A stretch of 64,000 bases of DNA from Pectobacterium wasabiae CFBP 3304 (GTDB taxonomy: Bacteria; Pseudomonadota; Gammaproteobacteria; Enterobacterales; Enterobacteriaceae): the NCBI RefSeq assembly GCF_001742185.1, contig NZ_CP015750.1:3224001-3288000 (forward strand), read 5' to 3'. Position 1 is the stretch's first letter. Every line of letters begins with the position of its first letter. The notes beneath the pieces are model-generated. The model searched no databases and was not told where the DNA came from. It saw only the letters and a program-made list of their open reading frames with translations. Of the stretch, positions 18,863 through 30,775 are shown in pieces. The position numbers and the translations under genes are program-made.

Positions 18863-18885
18863 GTTCTAAAACCTCCAGGTTGTTT

Positions 18886-19082
18886 TATCCCTGTCATACT
18901 TCAAGCTGCATATGCGTTGGATTCGCTTGCTCACCACAGTCACTGACTTGATGTAAGTTCCTGGGGATTCGCTCGGTTTCCGCGTTACAAGGCCATAAAT
19001 GAGCCTTGCCCTAAAGGGTCAACGCAAAGCGTTGTTCAAAACGCTAACGTTTTGTCCTGCAACTCGAATTATTTAGGGTATA
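18886..19082 (-). repeat. ERIC element, long form (copy B, 197 bp)
   Basis: Read on the reverse strand it opens TATACCCTAAATAATTCGAG and ends CAGCTTGAAGTATGACAG. It has the same 197-bp length as copy A and the same 70-bp insert position after GTTGCAGGA. Insert hairpins differ from copy A by compensatory changes, for example CAACGC/GCGTTG here against CAGTGC/GCGCTG in copy A. It fills most of the 341-bp gap between yfaE and qmcA, ending about 10 bases from the qmcA ribosome site. Confidence 0.88.
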
Positions 19083-19203
19083 TATCGGCCAAAAGACGAT
19101 GTCAGCGGATAGTGTAACTCACTTATGTATAAATGCGGGCAAGAAATGCACTCGCCAGCGAGAACGGTAGGCCAGTTAACTGGTGTGGGAAGACAGTACG
19201 GGG

Positions 19204-19464
19204 CTATAGATCGAGTTCGATGTCGCCCTGCGGCATACAACAGCAGGGGAGAATTTCATCCTGTTGGATGCAGGCCAGTGGGGTTTGACGATACGCTACG
19301 CGACCTTTTACCAGACGCAGGCGACAGGAACCGCAATAGCCAGAGCGGCACTGGTATTCAATGCTGACGCGGTTGGATTCCAGCACTTCCAGCAGGGAAG
19401 GGCCATCGTCTGAACAGGAAAACTGCGCACCGGATGTGCGCAGCGTAATAGTTGGATTGCTCAT
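19204..19464 (-). CDS. yfaE: 2Fe-2S ferredoxin YfaE for ribonucleotide reductase maintenance
   Basis: The 86-residue protein is a plant-type [2Fe-2S] ferredoxin. Ligands are visible in CRSGYCGSC and in the distal Cys of TPLACIQQ. YfaE delivers electrons to rebuild the diferric-tyrosyl radical cofactor of NrdB. The gene begins 3 bases after the nrdB stop, so the two are co-transcribed and probably translationally coupled. The C-terminal extra Cys pair (LPCCC) is not needed for the cluster. Length matches E. coli YfaE (84). Confidence 0.94.
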   Translation of the reverse strand: MSNPTITLRTSGAQFSCSDDGPSLLEVLESNRVSIEYQCRSGYCGSCRLRLVKGRVAYRQTPLACIQQDEILPCCCMPQGDIELDL

Positions 19465-19467
19465 CGA

Positions 19468-20598
19468 TTACAGTTGGAAATCGCTCAGGTCGTCATCGCT
19501 GATTTCTGAATCGATCTGGCCGACCAGATAGGAGCTGACCTCGACTTCCTGCGGCGCGACCTGTACGTTATCGGACACCAGCCAGGCGTTGATCCACGGG
19601 ATGGGATTGGTACGTGTCTGGAATGGCAGCGGCAAACCTACGGCCTGCATGCGGATGTTGGTGATATATTCCACATATTGGCACAAAATATCTTTGTTCA
19701 GGCCAATCATCGAACCGTCACGGAACAGGTATTCAGCCCACTCTTTTTCTTGCTGAGCGGCGAGTACGAATAGATCATAACACTCCTGCTGACACTCTTC
19801 GGCAATCTGCGCCATTTCTGGGTCGTCGTGGCCAGAACGCATCAGGTTCAGCATGTGCTGCGTGCCAGTCAGGTGTAGCGCTTCGTCACGGGCGATCAGC
19901 TTGATGATTTTGGCGTTGCCCTCCATCAGTTCGCGTTCCGCAAAAGCAAACGAGCAGGCAAAGCTGACATAGAAACGAATCGCTTCCAGCGCATTCACGC
20001 TCATCAGGCAGATATACAACTGCTTTTTCAGCGAATGCAGGTTAACGGTTACCGTGTTACCGTTGACCTGATGTGTCCCTTCACCCAACAGATGATAGTA
20101 GCTGGTCATCTCGATCAGCGAATCGTAGTAGCCGGAGATATCCTTGGCGCGCTTCAGAATCTCTTCGTTAGTGACGATATCGTCAAACACCAGCGACGGA
20201 TCGTTCACGATATTACGGATGATGTGGGTGTAAGAACGCGAATGAATGGTTTCCGAGAACGCCCAGGTTTCCACCCAGGTTTCCAGCTCGGGAATAGAAA
20301 TCAGCGGTAGCAGCGCCACGTTCGGGCTACGTCCCTGAATTGAATCCAGCAGCGTCTGGTATTTCAGGTTGCTGATGAAGATGTGCTTTTCATGATCGGG
20401 TAGTGCCTGATAGTCGATGCGATCGCGGGACACATCAACTTCTTCTGGACGCCAGAAGAATGACAATTGCTTTTCGATCAATTTTTCGAAAATTTCATAT
20501 TTTTGCTGATCGAAACGCGCAACGTTGACCGACTGGCCGAAGAACATGGGTTCTAGCAACTGGTCATTTTTATTCTGTGAAAAAGTGGTATAGGCCAT
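19468..20598 (-). CDS. nrdB: Ribonucleoside-diphosphate reductase 1 beta subunit NrdB
   Basis: From the ATG at 20598 ([18 protein letters not shown] five bases upstream) it has 376 residues, the E. coli length. NrdB houses the diiron-tyrosyl radical that starts ribonucleotide reduction on NrdA. The radical Tyr lies in [13 protein letters not shown], which also supplies Glu and His iron ligands. Other ligands fall in the segments [17 protein letters not shown] and ARDEALH. The C-terminal tail ([23 protein letters not shown] region) is the part known to bind NrdA. The reading frame extends four codons upstream but the ribosome site fixes the start. A hairpin separates it from nrdA. Confidence 0.96.
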   Translation of the reverse strand: MAYTTFSQNKNDQLLEPMFFGQSVNVARFDQQKYEIFEKLIEKQLSFFWRPEEVDVSRDRIDYQALPDHEKHIFISNLKYQTLLDSIQGRSPNVALLPLISIPELETWVETWAFSETIHSRSYTHIIRNIVNDPSLVFDDIVTNEEILKRAKDISGYYDSLIEMTSYYHLLGEGTHQVNGNTVTVNLHSLKKQLYICLMSVNALEAIRFYVSFACSFAFAERELMEGNAKIIKLIARDEALHLTGTQHMLNLMRSGHDDPEMAQIAEECQQECYDLFVLAAQQEKEWAEYLFRDGSMIGLNKDILCQYVEYITNIRMQAVGLPLPFQTRTNPIPWINAWLVSDNVQVAPQEVEVSSYLVGQIDSEISDDDLSDFQL

Positions 20599-20677
20599 TA
20601 ATCTCTCCAAAAAAATGCGCTGAGCATTTTTTAACGCCGCCTGCGACTGCGGGTAGGACGCCCGCGCTAATAAGGAT

Positions 20678-20700
20678 AAAAGGCTGCATTGCAGCCTTTT
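20678..20700 (-). terminator. Hairpin between nrdA and nrdB
   Basis: AAAAGGCTGC and GCAGCCTTTT pair over 10 bp with a 3-base loop in the 111-bp nrdA-nrdB interval. The stem is AT-flanked on both strands. It may attenuate or process the nrdAB transcript rather than end it, because nrdB has no obvious promoter of its own. Confidence 0.6.
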
Positions 20701-20709
20701 ATTATTGGC

Positions 20710-22995
20710 TTAAATCTTACACGCGCCGCCTTCGCAGCCATCGTCCTGCGGTTCTGCCAACAGGTCGTCTTGCACGTCTTCAGCGCCGTCACGGGTGTTT
20801 TGGTAATACAGCGTTTTAACGCCGAATTTGTAGGCTGTGACCAAATCTTTCAGCAACTGCTTCATCGGTACTCGGCCTGACGGGAAGCGTGATGGGTCGT
20901 AGTTGGTGTTGGAGGAGATCGCCTGATCGACAAATTTCTGCATCACGCCCACTAGTTGCAGGTATCCATCGTTATTTGGCATTTCCCACAGCAGTTCGTA
21001 GGCATCTTTCAGCGTTTCGTATTCCGGCACGACTTGACGCAGAATACCGTCTTTGGATGCTTTGACGCTGATGTGGCCGCGCGGTGGCTCAATGCCGTTG
21101 GTGGCGTTCGAGATCTGAGACGACGTTTCAGACGGCATCAGCGCAGACAGCGTGGAGTTACGCAGGCCGTATTCTTTGATGTCGTTACGCAGCGTTTCCC
21201 AGTCGAGATGCAGCGGTTCGTTGCAAATCGCGTCCAGATCGCGCTTGTAGGTATCGATCGGTAAAATACCCTGTGAGTAGGTGGTTTCGTTGAACCACGG
21301 GCAGGCACCTTGCTCACGTGCCAGCACATTCGACGCCTTCAGCAGATAGTATTGAATCGCTTCAAAGGTTTTGTGTGTCAGGCCATTGGCGCTGCCATCG
21401 GAGTAACGCACGCCATTTTTCGCCAGATAATAGGCGAAGTTGATGACGCCAATCCCCAATGTGCGGCGGCCCATCGCACCACGTTCTGCCGCCTTAATCG
21501 GGTAATCCTGATAATCCAGCAGGGCATCCAACGCGCGTACTGCGAGCGTGGCTAAATCTTCCAAATCGTCCAGGCTATTAATCGCACCGAGGTTAAACGC
21601 TGACAGCGTACACAGTGCAATTTCACCGTTTTCATCATTCACGTCGTCCAACGGCTTGGTCGGTAACGCGATTTCCAGACACAGGTTGGACTGACGAACC
21701 GGTGCAATCAGCGGATCGAACGGGCTATGCGTGTTGCAGTGGTCAACGTTCTGAATATAGATACGGCCCGTGGAAGCACGTTCCTGCATCATCAGGGAGA
21801 ACAGCTCAACCGCTTTAATACGTTGCTTGCGGATGCTGTCATCCTGCTCATATTGCACATACAGGCGTTCGAATTCATCCTGATTGGCGAAGAACGCGTC
21901 GTACAGCCCCGGTACGTCAGACGGGCTGAACAGCGTGATCTCTTCACCTTTTACCAAGCGCTGGTACATCAGTTTGTTCAACTGCACGCCGTAATCGAGG
22001 TGACGAACGCGGTTGCCTTCTACGCCACGGTTGTTTTTTAACACCAGTAGGCTTTCGACTTCCAGATGCCATAACGGATAGAACAGCGTGGCAGCTCCGC
22101 CGCGAACGCCGCCCTGAGAGCAGGATTTCACCGCCGTCTGGAAGTGTTTATAGAACGGGATACAGCCGGTATGGAACGCTTCACCACCGCGAATTGGGCT
22201 ACCGAGCGCACGGATGTGACCGGCGTTGATGCCGATACCTGCACGCTGGGAAACATATTTCACAATAGCGCTGGACGTCGCGTTGATGGAATCCAGGCTG
22301 TCGCCGCATTCGATCAGCACGCAGGAGCTGAACTGGCGTGTTGGGGTGCGCACGCCCGCCATGATTGGCGTCGGCAGGGAAATTTTGAACGTTGAGATCG
22401 CGTCATAGAAACGTTTAACGTAATCCAGACGGGTTTCACGCGGATAGCCGGAAAACAGGCAGGCGGCGACCAGAATGTACAGGAACTGGGCGCTTTCGTA
22501 GATATCACCGGTGACGCGGTTTTGTACCAGATATTTCCCTTCCAACTGTTTAACCGCAGCATAGGAGAAATTCATGTCACGCCAGTGATCGATGAAAGCG
22601 TCCATCTGAGCGAATTCTTCGGGGCTATAGTCTTCCAGCAGGTGCTTGTCGTATTTGCCCAATTCCACCATCTTGGTGACGTGGGTCAGCAGGGCTGGCG
22701 GTTCGAATTGACCGTAGGCTTTCTTGCGCAGATGGAAGATAGCCAGACGCGCGGCCAGATATTGATAATCCGGGCTTTCGCGGGAGATTAGATCGGCAGC
22801 GGCCTTGATGATGGTTTCATGAATATCAGAGCTTTTGATGCTGTCATAAAACTGAATGTGGGAACGTAGTTCCACCTGAGAAACGGAGACATTGTGTAAA
22901 CCTTCTGCGGCCCAGGTAATGACGCGGTGGATTTTATCCAAATTGATTTTTTCTTTACTGCCATCGCGTTTGGTAACTAGGAGGCTCTGGTTCAT
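20710..22995 (-). CDS. nrdA: Ribonucleoside-diphosphate reductase 1 alpha subunit NrdA
   Basis: The 761-residue catalytic subunit of class Ia ribonucleotide reductase converts NDPs to dNDPs. An N-terminal ATP-cone (residues ~5-95, KRDGSKEKINLDKIHRVI) senses ATP/dATP. The active site includes FSSCVLIECGD (redox Cys), the NLCLEI and CTLSAFNLGAI segments (radical Cys and partner) and a C-terminal CEGGACKI tail whose Cys pair shuttles electrons. Length equals E. coli NrdA. The upstream region contains a NrdR-like box and a perfect DnaA box. It is the first gene of nrdA-nrdB-yfaE. Confidence 0.97.
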   Translation of the reverse strand: MNQSLLVTKRDGSKEKINLDKIHRVITWAAEGLHNVSVSQVELRSHIQFYDSIKSSDIHETIIKAAADLISRESPDYQYLAARLAIFHLRKKAYGQFEPPALLTHVTKMVELGKYDKHLLEDYSPEEFAQMDAFIDHWRDMNFSYAAVKQLEGKYLVQNRVTGDIYESAQFLYILVAACLFSGYPRETRLDYVKRFYDAISTFKISLPTPIMAGVRTPTRQFSSCVLIECGDSLDSINATSSAIVKYVSQRAGIGINAGHIRALGSPIRGGEAFHTGCIPFYKHFQTAVKSCSQGGVRGGAATLFYPLWHLEVESLLVLKNNRGVEGNRVRHLDYGVQLNKLMYQRLVKGEEITLFSPSDVPGLYDAFFANQDEFERLYVQYEQDDSIRKQRIKAVELFSLMMQERASTGRIYIQNVDHCNTHSPFDPLIAPVRQSNLCLEIALPTKPLDDVNDENGEIALCTLSAFNLGAINSLDDLEDLATLAVRALDALLDYQDYPIKAAERGAMGRRTLGIGVINFAYYLAKNGVRYSDGSANGLTHKTFEAIQYYLLKASNVLAREQGACPWFNETTYSQGILPIDTYKRDLDAICNEPLHLDWETLRNDIKEYGLRNSTLSALMPSETSSQISNATNGIEPPRGHISVKASKDGILRQVVPEYETLKDAYELLWEMPNNDGYLQLVGVMQKFVDQAISSNTNYDPSRFPSGRVPMKQLLKDLVTAYKFGVKTLYYQNTRDGAEDVQDDLLAEPQDDGCEGGACKI

Positions 22996-23084
22996 GAGAA
23001 GTAATACCTGTTAATTTCCCCTCTGTTACTAGCACATGCAAAAACGACAAGCAAGGCACATCTGCGCCTTTTTGTCGAGAGCAA

Positions 23085-23100
23085 ACACTATATGTAGGGG
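23085..23100. promoter_or_regulatory. Candidate NrdR box upstream of nrdA
   Basis: ACACTATATGTAGGGG resembles the NrdR-box consensus (ACACWATATSTWGNGG as I recall it). It lies ~90 bases upstream of the nrdA ATG. NrdR represses ribonucleotide reductase genes and normally uses two boxes; I see no clear second one at the expected helical spacing. Confidence 0.55.
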
Positions 23101-23167
23101 TGGGATTGGTTTGATAACAAAATAATGAGAAAAGGATGTTATTGCAAGTGAACAAAACCGGAGTAAT

Positions 23168-23176
23168 TGTGGATAA
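23168..23176 (-). promoter_or_regulatory. DnaA box upstream of nrdA
   Basis: TTATCCACA on the reverse strand is a perfect 9-mer DnaA box, ~175 bases upstream of nrdA. The E. coli nrdA promoter also carries DnaA boxes, linking dNTP synthesis to replication initiation. Confidence 0.7.
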
Positions 23177-23417
23177 CTTAGGGGAGTAAATGTGATTGGT
23201 TCGGTAACTGCCTGTTTGCTTGGGCCATCTCATCTTTTTAGTCCTTGACGATAAAAAATGAAATATTTACTCGGTTGCGGCTTTATTGTTCGTGTTGAAA
23301 ATTATGATATTGATCAAATCACAAAACAGAAAAACAAACTCAGAATTATCTGATTATTAAATTTCCAAAACTTAACAAAGTAGCAGCAATGGCGATGATG
23401 TTGTTGGTTTTTTGTTT

Positions 23418-23448
23418 CCGCAGGGGAAATCCCTGCGGTTGGTTTTTT
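23418..23448 (+). terminator. Forward-strand terminator in the nrdA-ubiG gap with no forward gene upstream
   Basis: CCGCAGGG (23418-23425) pairs with CCCTGCGG (23431-23438), followed on the forward strand by GGTTTTTT ending near 23448. On the reverse strand the stem is followed by an A-rich stretch instead, so the polarity is forward. Both flanking genes are on the reverse strand. It either ends an unannotated forward transcript or blocks antisense reading into ubiG. Confidence 0.65.
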
Positions 23449-23500
23449 AATGCGTGAGTGCTCCAAATTGGCTGTTCACTCATTCTAGCTGTGTGCTTTT

Positions 23501-24220
23501 TTATTTGTCGTGGTGAGTATGCAGCATGTAGTTCACGTCTACGTTTGGGCCCAGTTTAAAGTGGTCCGTCAGCGGGTTGTAGTGCAGCCCGGTGATATGC
23601 CTTTCGCGCAGCGGTGTGTCGTCAACCCAGCGCATCAGCTCCGCTGGGCGAATGAATTTCTTAATATCGTGCGTGCCGCGTGGCACCATCTTTAAAACAT
23701 ACTCAGCGCCGATAACCGCCATCATCCACGCTTTTGCATTGCGGTTGATCGTGGAGAAAAACACGTGTCCGCCGGGCTTGACCAATTTAGCGCACGCCTG
23801 CACCACGGATTGCGGATCGGGAACGTGCTCCAGCATCTCCATACAGGTGACCACATCGTAAAGGCCTGGGTGAGCGAGTGCATGGGCTTCTACCGTTTCC
23901 TGCACGTAATTGACAGTGATGCCGCTTTCCAGCGCATGTAAACGCGCAACCTCTAACGGCTCTGCGCCCATATCCAGCCCGGTGACGTCCGCGCCTTCAC
24001 GCGCCATGCTTTCGGCCAAAATACCGCCGCCGCAGCCGACATCCAACACTTTCTTGCCGAACAAGCCTTCCGCGCGCTGTGAAATATAGCCCAGACGCAA
24101 CGGGTTAATACGGTGTAATGGTTTGAATTCACCTTCTAAATCCCACCAGCGTGAAGCGATAGCCTCAAATTTGGCAATTTCCTGATGGTCAACGTTCGGA
24201 GTTTGATTTTCTACATTCAT
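23501..24220 (-). CDS. ubiG: Ubiquinone biosynthesis O-methyltransferase UbiG
   Basis: The 239-residue SAM-dependent methyltransferase performs both O-methylations in ubiquinone synthesis. Motif I is [16 protein letters not shown] (residues ~60-75). Motif post-I ([10 protein letters not shown]) and motif II ([16 protein letters not shown]) follow. The C-terminal segment ends [11 protein letters not shown], as in E. coli UbiG. The gene is divergent from gyrA, its usual neighbour. The ATG is at 24220, about 250 bases from the gyrA start. Confidence 0.96.
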   Translation of the reverse strand: MNVENQTPNVDHQEIAKFEAIASRWWDLEGEFKPLHRINPLRLGYISQRAEGLFGKKVLDVGCGGGILAESMAREGADVTGLDMGAEPLEVARLHALESGITVNYVQETVEAHALAHPGLYDVVTCMEMLEHVPDPQSVVQACAKLVKPGGHVFFSTINRNAKAWMMAVIGAEYVLKMVPRGTHDIKKFIRPAELMRWVDDTPLRERHITGLHYNPLTDHFKLGPNVDVNYMLHTHHDK

Positions 24221-24377
24221 GTGTCATCGCTGCCTTTCGTCATCTTCTACTGCCGCGAGTATACCCCTTCATGTCGCAACGTGCAGCGGTGTCGCTTTTC
24301 TCTGCGGGATAAACGTTCACGAGGAAAACAGTCTGTTCAGAGCGGAAGGGAGTTTCCCCCGAAACGGCGGTTTGTGA

Positions 24378-24383
24378 TATAAT
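24378..24383 (+). promoter_or_regulatory. Probable gyrA -10 element
   Basis: TATAAT is 85 bases upstream of the gyrA ATG. No good -35 hexamer is found 16-18 bp upstream (TTTCCC is nearest). A weak -35 is usual for supercoiling-sensitive gyrase promoters. Confidence 0.55.
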
Positions 24384-24386
24384 TTT

Positions 24387-24436
24387 TCACCTTTTGAACA
24401 GTTCACCTTTCTGAACGGTTCACTTTTCTGAACACG
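24387..24436 (+). repeat. Three tandem 16-17 bp repeats in the gyrA leader
   Basis: The sequence repeats TTCACCTTTTGAACAG, TTCACCTTTCTGAACGG and TTCACTTTTCTGAACAC head to tail. Junctions form TGAAC-N-GTTCA palindromes. The array lies between the predicted gyrA -10 and the ATG, so it would be in the mRNA leader. Confidence 0.75.
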
Positions 24437-24453
24437 GGTAGATGCCTAAATAG

Positions 24454-27108
<2,655 letters not shown>

Positions 27109-27139
27109 GCCTTTTCCTTAAACCGAAATGAGCCGAGTA

Positions 27140-27167
27140 AGCCAGCGCGATGCGCTGGCTTTTTTTA
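27140..27167 (+). terminator. Terminator of gyrA
   Basis: AGCCAGCGC (27140-27148) pairs with GCGCTGGCT (27152-27160) and is followed by T8. It lies 31 bases after the gyrA stop. Confidence 0.93.
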
Positions 27168-27223
27168 TCGACACTCGGTAGTGTATCAGCAAACTAGTTC
27201 TTCTATCATTCAACGGTATTCAC

Positions 27224-30079
27224 TTGAAATATCTCGCCTCATTCCATACCACATTAAAAGTTTCTCGCTATTTGTTCCGGGTTCTGGCGATCATGCTGTG
27301 GGTGTTGGGCGCGCTGATATCCGTTTTCTATATCACTAAAGTATTGAATGAAAAAGAGTCGGAGCTGCGTCAGGAATATAATCTCAGCTTTGATCAGTCA
27401 CAGGGATACATCCGACATGCGTCGGATATTGTGCGCGAACTTCAGTATCTGGCGGCAAACCGTCTGATGCTGGCGAGAGAGAGGGCTGAGTCGCCAACGG
27501 AAGGAGGACCCGGTGTCTCTGTTTATGCGCTTGAGCCCGGTGCAACCTGTTCTACGCAATATGGCGGGAATACGGCGCTGCTCTCATTGAGTCATTTTTT
27601 CAACGGCTGGCAGGATAATTTCTCTGCCGTCTACGATCTTAACCGGGTCTTTTTTGTCGGCGGCGATCGGCGTTGTATGGTTGATTTTGGCATTCGTAAC
27701 CAGTCGCTTGACCGTGATAACTTGCTTAAAAATGTGCAGGATCGGTTTCAGGATCAGAAGAAGAATCGTACCCAGACCGGGCGTGATGAAACGCTCTATT
27801 GGATTACCCCCGCGTCTGTCCCCGATGTCGGCTATTTGTATGCGCTCACGCCGATCTATGTGGATAACAAGCTGGAAGTCATCATGGGGATTGAACAGAC
27901 TATTCGTCTGGATGACTTCGTCACTGTCAGTAAATTTCCGATCAATGCCAAGCTGCTGGATCAATATAACCGGGTTGTTTTACAGTTTTCCGATGACAAA
28001 GGACTCTCTGTTTCCTCGGTAGACGGCTATCCCTCCGAGCATAACTATTTTGGCTATGCGAATGGCTATGACGAACTCATTCTGAAGAAGGCGCTACCGC
28101 CGACTTCGTTCAGTATTGTGTACTCGCTGCCGCTGAAGGTGCTGCTGTCCCATATCAGCGCATTGATGATCAACATGCTGGTGCTGAATATCCTCTCGGC
28201 GATTCTGTTGTTCGTGTTGGCGCTGGTGTTTGAGCGAAAAATGCTGTTGCCTGCAGAAGTGAATGCGTTTCAACTGGAAGAGAACGAGCAATTTAACCGT
28301 AAGATCGTGGCATCGGCACCGGTAGGAATTTGTATTCTGCGTATTAGTGACGGCACCAATATCCTCAGTAACGAGCTGGCGCATAACTATCTCAATTTGC
28401 TTACCCATGAAGACAGGTTGCGAATTACCCGCATTATTTGCGAGCAGCAGTCCAAGTTTGTGGATGTGATGACCAGCCGTAACCACCACCTACAAATCAG
28501 CTTTGTCCATTCGCGCTATCGCAATGAAAATGTGGCGATTTGTGTGTTGTTGGACGTTAGCGCGCGCGTCAAAATGGAAGAGTCGCTACAGGAAATGGCG
28601 AATGCCGCCGAACAGGCAAGCCAGTCTAAATCGATGTTCCTCGCTACCGTCAGCCATGAATTGCGCACGCCGCTTTATGGCATTATTGGCAACCTTGATT
28701 TACTGCAAACCAAGTCGCTGCCGCAGGACGCTAACCGTCTGGTCTTGGCGATGAACAACTCCTCCTCGCTGCTGCTGAAAATCATCAGCGATATCCTCGA
28801 TTTTTCCAAGATTGAGTCGGAGCAGTTGAAGATAGAACCGTGTGAATTTGCACCGCATGAGGTTATCAGCCACATCACCAGCAACTATCTCCCGCTGGTG
28901 GTTAAAAAACGCCTGATGCTGTACTGCTTTATCGAACCCAATGTTCCGGTCAGCCTGTTTGGCGATCCCGTCCGTTTGCAGCAGGTGTTGTCCAACCTGT
29001 TGAGTAACGCGATCAAGTTTACGGATACGGGTTGCATCATTTTTGAAGTTGGCTGCCGCGATGGTTATCTGGAATTTGTGGTGCGCGATACCGGTGTGGG
29101 CATTCAACCGCGCGAGGCGGTGAAACTGTTTGATCCGTTCTTCCAGGCGGGGAGCGGGGTACAGCGTCATTTTCAGGGCACAGGGTTAGGGCTGGCAATT
29201 TGTGAAAAGCTGGTCAATCTGATGGATGGCGATATTACTATCGAGTCTGAACCTGGGCTAGGCAGCCTGTTTGGCGTCAGGATCCCGTTGTATAAAGCGC
29301 ACTATGCTCCTATGGCGATCAACGCCAGCCTGCAAGGGAAAACATGCTGGTTGAAGGTGCGTAATGCCCGGCTGGAGGCGTATCTACTGACGTTATTGCA
29401 GAATCAAGGCGTGCAGGCGGTGCGTTACCAGAATCAAACCGTGTCGCCTGATGATGTCATGATTAGTGATTACACCTCGATAGACGATATTGCCGTTCGG
29501 GCACATATCATGATGAGTGGCGCACATAACGGAACCGCACAGAAAGTGAGTGAGAGGCACTGGGTGCAAGGGACATCGACACCTCAACATCTGCCTGATT
29601 TGCTGGAGAAAATCTATCGCTCAGACAGTGAAGACAATATTCGCGAGGAGATTTCACCGCCGCTGGCTCACTATGAGCGAGTTGAGAATGGCGACATTAT
29701 GATTCTGGTGGTTGACGATCACCCCATCAACCGTCGATTGCTGGCGGATCAGTTAGGTTCTTTGGGCTATCAGGCGATGACGGCGAATGATGGGGTCGAC
29801 GCACTCGGTGTATTAGGTAAAAACCACATTGATATCGTGCTGACAGATGTCAACATGCCGAATATGGATGGGTATTTGTTTACTCAGCGTATGCGGGAGC
29901 AGGGACTACGTTTCCCAGTCATTGGCGTGACGGCGAATGCGTTGGCAGAAGAAAGAGAACGCTGCCTTGGGGCAGGGATGGATCACTGTTTGTCAAAACC
30001 GGTGACGCTGGATACGTTGCAGCAAGCGTTGGCGTATTACAGTAATGTGGTGCGTCAGGCGAGAACATCCGAGAAGTGA
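27224..30079 (+). CDS. rcsC: Hybrid sensor kinase RcsC
   Basis: The 951-residue inner-membrane kinase heads the Rcs envelope-stress phosphorelay. The start is TTG at 27224, giving MKYLASFHTTLKVSR, which aligns with E. coli RcsC. Two membrane helices (residues ~20-42 and ~310-335) flank a periplasmic sensor domain. A linker domain follows, then the H box SHELRTPLYG (His ~480) and ATPase motifs NAIKFTDTG, DTGVGI and GTGLGLAI. An ABL domain comes next, and a receiver domain with VVDDHPINRR and the phospho-acceptor in VLTDVNMPNMDGY (Asp ~870). Phosphate passes to RcsD and then to RcsB, both encoded on the opposite strand immediately downstream. In soft-rot bacteria Rcs affects capsule, motility and virulence enzymes. 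Confidence 0.97.
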   Translation: MKYLASFHTTLKVSRYLFRVLAIMLWVLGALISVFYITKVLNEKESELRQEYNLSFDQSQGYIRHASDIVRELQYLAANRLMLARERAESPTEGGPGVSVYALEPGATCSTQYGGNTALLSLSHFFNGWQDNFSAVYDLNRVFFVGGDRRCMVDFGIRNQSLDRDNLLKNVQDRFQDQKKNRTQTGRDETLYWITPASVPDVGYLYALTPIYVDNKLEVIMGIEQTIRLDDFVTVSKFPINAKLLDQYNRVVLQFSDDKGLSVSSVDGYPSEHNYFGYANGYDELILKKALPPTSFSIVYSLPLKVLLSHISALMINMLVLNILSAILLFVLALVFERKMLLPAEVNAFQLEENEQFNRKIVASAPVGICILRISDGTNILSNELAHNYLNLLTHEDRLRITRIICEQQSKFVDVMTSRNHHLQISFVHSRYRNENVAICVLLDVSARVKMEESLQEMANAAEQASQSKSMFLATVSHELRTPLYGIIGNLDLLQTKSLPQDANRLVLAMNNSSSLLLKIISDILDFSKIESEQLKIEPCEFAPHEVISHITSNYLPLVVKKRLMLYCFIEPNVPVSLFGDPVRLQQVLSNLLSNAIKFTDTGCIIFEVGCRDGYLEFVVRDTGVGIQPREAVKLFDPFFQAGSGVQRHFQGTGLGLAICEKLVNLMDGDITIESEPGLGSLFGVRIPLYKAHYAPMAINASLQGKTCWLKVRNARLEAYLLTLLQNQGVQAVRYQNQTVSPDDVMISDYTSIDDIAVRAHIMMSGAHNGTAQKVSERHWVQGTSTPQHLPDLLEKIYRSDSEDNIREEISPPLAHYERVENGDIMILVVDDHPINRRLLADQLGSLGYQAMTANDGVDALGVLGKNHIDIVLTDVNMPNMDGYLFTQRMREQGLRFPVIGVTANALAEERERCLGAGMDHCLSKPVTLDTLQQALAYYSNVVRQARTSEK

Positions 30080-30116
30080 CCTGCACCAGCGTGGTTGCCG
30101 GTGCAGGGAGAAAAAC

Positions 30117-30767
30117 TTAGTCGACCTGTGTTGCGCCGCCATTAACGGAAGACAGGTAGTTGAGCAGGGCAATATCGTTCTCTACGCCCAGCTTGGTCAT
30201 GGCTGATTTTTTCTGGCTACTGATCGTTTTGATACTGCGATTCAGTTTTTTGGCGATCTCGGTAACCAAAAAGCCTTCTGCAAACAAGCGCAGCACTTCA
30301 CTTTCTTTCGGAGACAGGCGTTTATCACCGTAGCCGCTGGCGCTGATTTTCTCCAGCACTTTGGATACGCTGTCTGGCGTGAATTTCTTTCCTTTTTGCA
30401 GGGCTGCTAGCGCTTTGGGTAAATCGGTCGGTGCGCCCTGCTTCAGTACGATGCCTTCAATATCCAGATCCAACACCGCACTCAGAATCGCCGGATTATT
30501 GTTCATGGTGAGAACAATAATAGAGAGATGAGGAAAATGACGCTTAATGTATTTAATGAGGGTGATACCATCGCCGTATTTATCGCCCGGCATGGATAAA
30601 TCGGTGATTAAAACGTTCGCATCCAGCTTAGGCAGGTTATTGATCAGCGCGGTTGAGTCTTCAAATTCGCCAACCACATTGACCCATTCAATTTGCTCAA
30701 GTGATTTTTTGATGCCAAAAAGGACAATAGGATGGTCGTCGGCAATAATTACGTTTAGGTTACTCAT
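30117..30767 (-). CDS. rcsB: Response regulator RcsB
   Basis: The 216-residue LuxR/NarL-type response regulator has acidic pocket Asp10/Asp11, phospho-acceptor Asp56 in VLITDLSMPG, and a C-terminal helix-turn-helix (residues ~148-210, SPKESEVLRLFAEGFLV, RSIKTISSQKKSAM). All fit E. coli RcsB at the same numbering. It receives phosphate from RcsD and binds DNA alone or with RcsA. It lies 8 bases downstream of rcsD on the same strand and converges with rcsC. A GC-rich inverted repeat (CCTGCACC/GGTGCAGG, 30080-30107) lies between the two stop codons. Confidence 0.97.
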   Translation of the reverse strand: MSNLNVIIADDHPIVLFGIKKSLEQIEWVNVVGEFEDSTALINNLPKLDANVLITDLSMPGDKYGDGITLIKYIKRHFPHLSIIVLTMNNNPAILSAVLDLDIEGIVLKQGAPTDLPKALAALQKGKKFTPDSVSKVLEKISASGYGDKRLSPKESEVLRLFAEGFLVTEIAKKLNRSIKTISSQKKSAMTKLGVENDIALLNYLSSVNGGATQVD

Positions 30768-30775
30768 CGTTTTGG

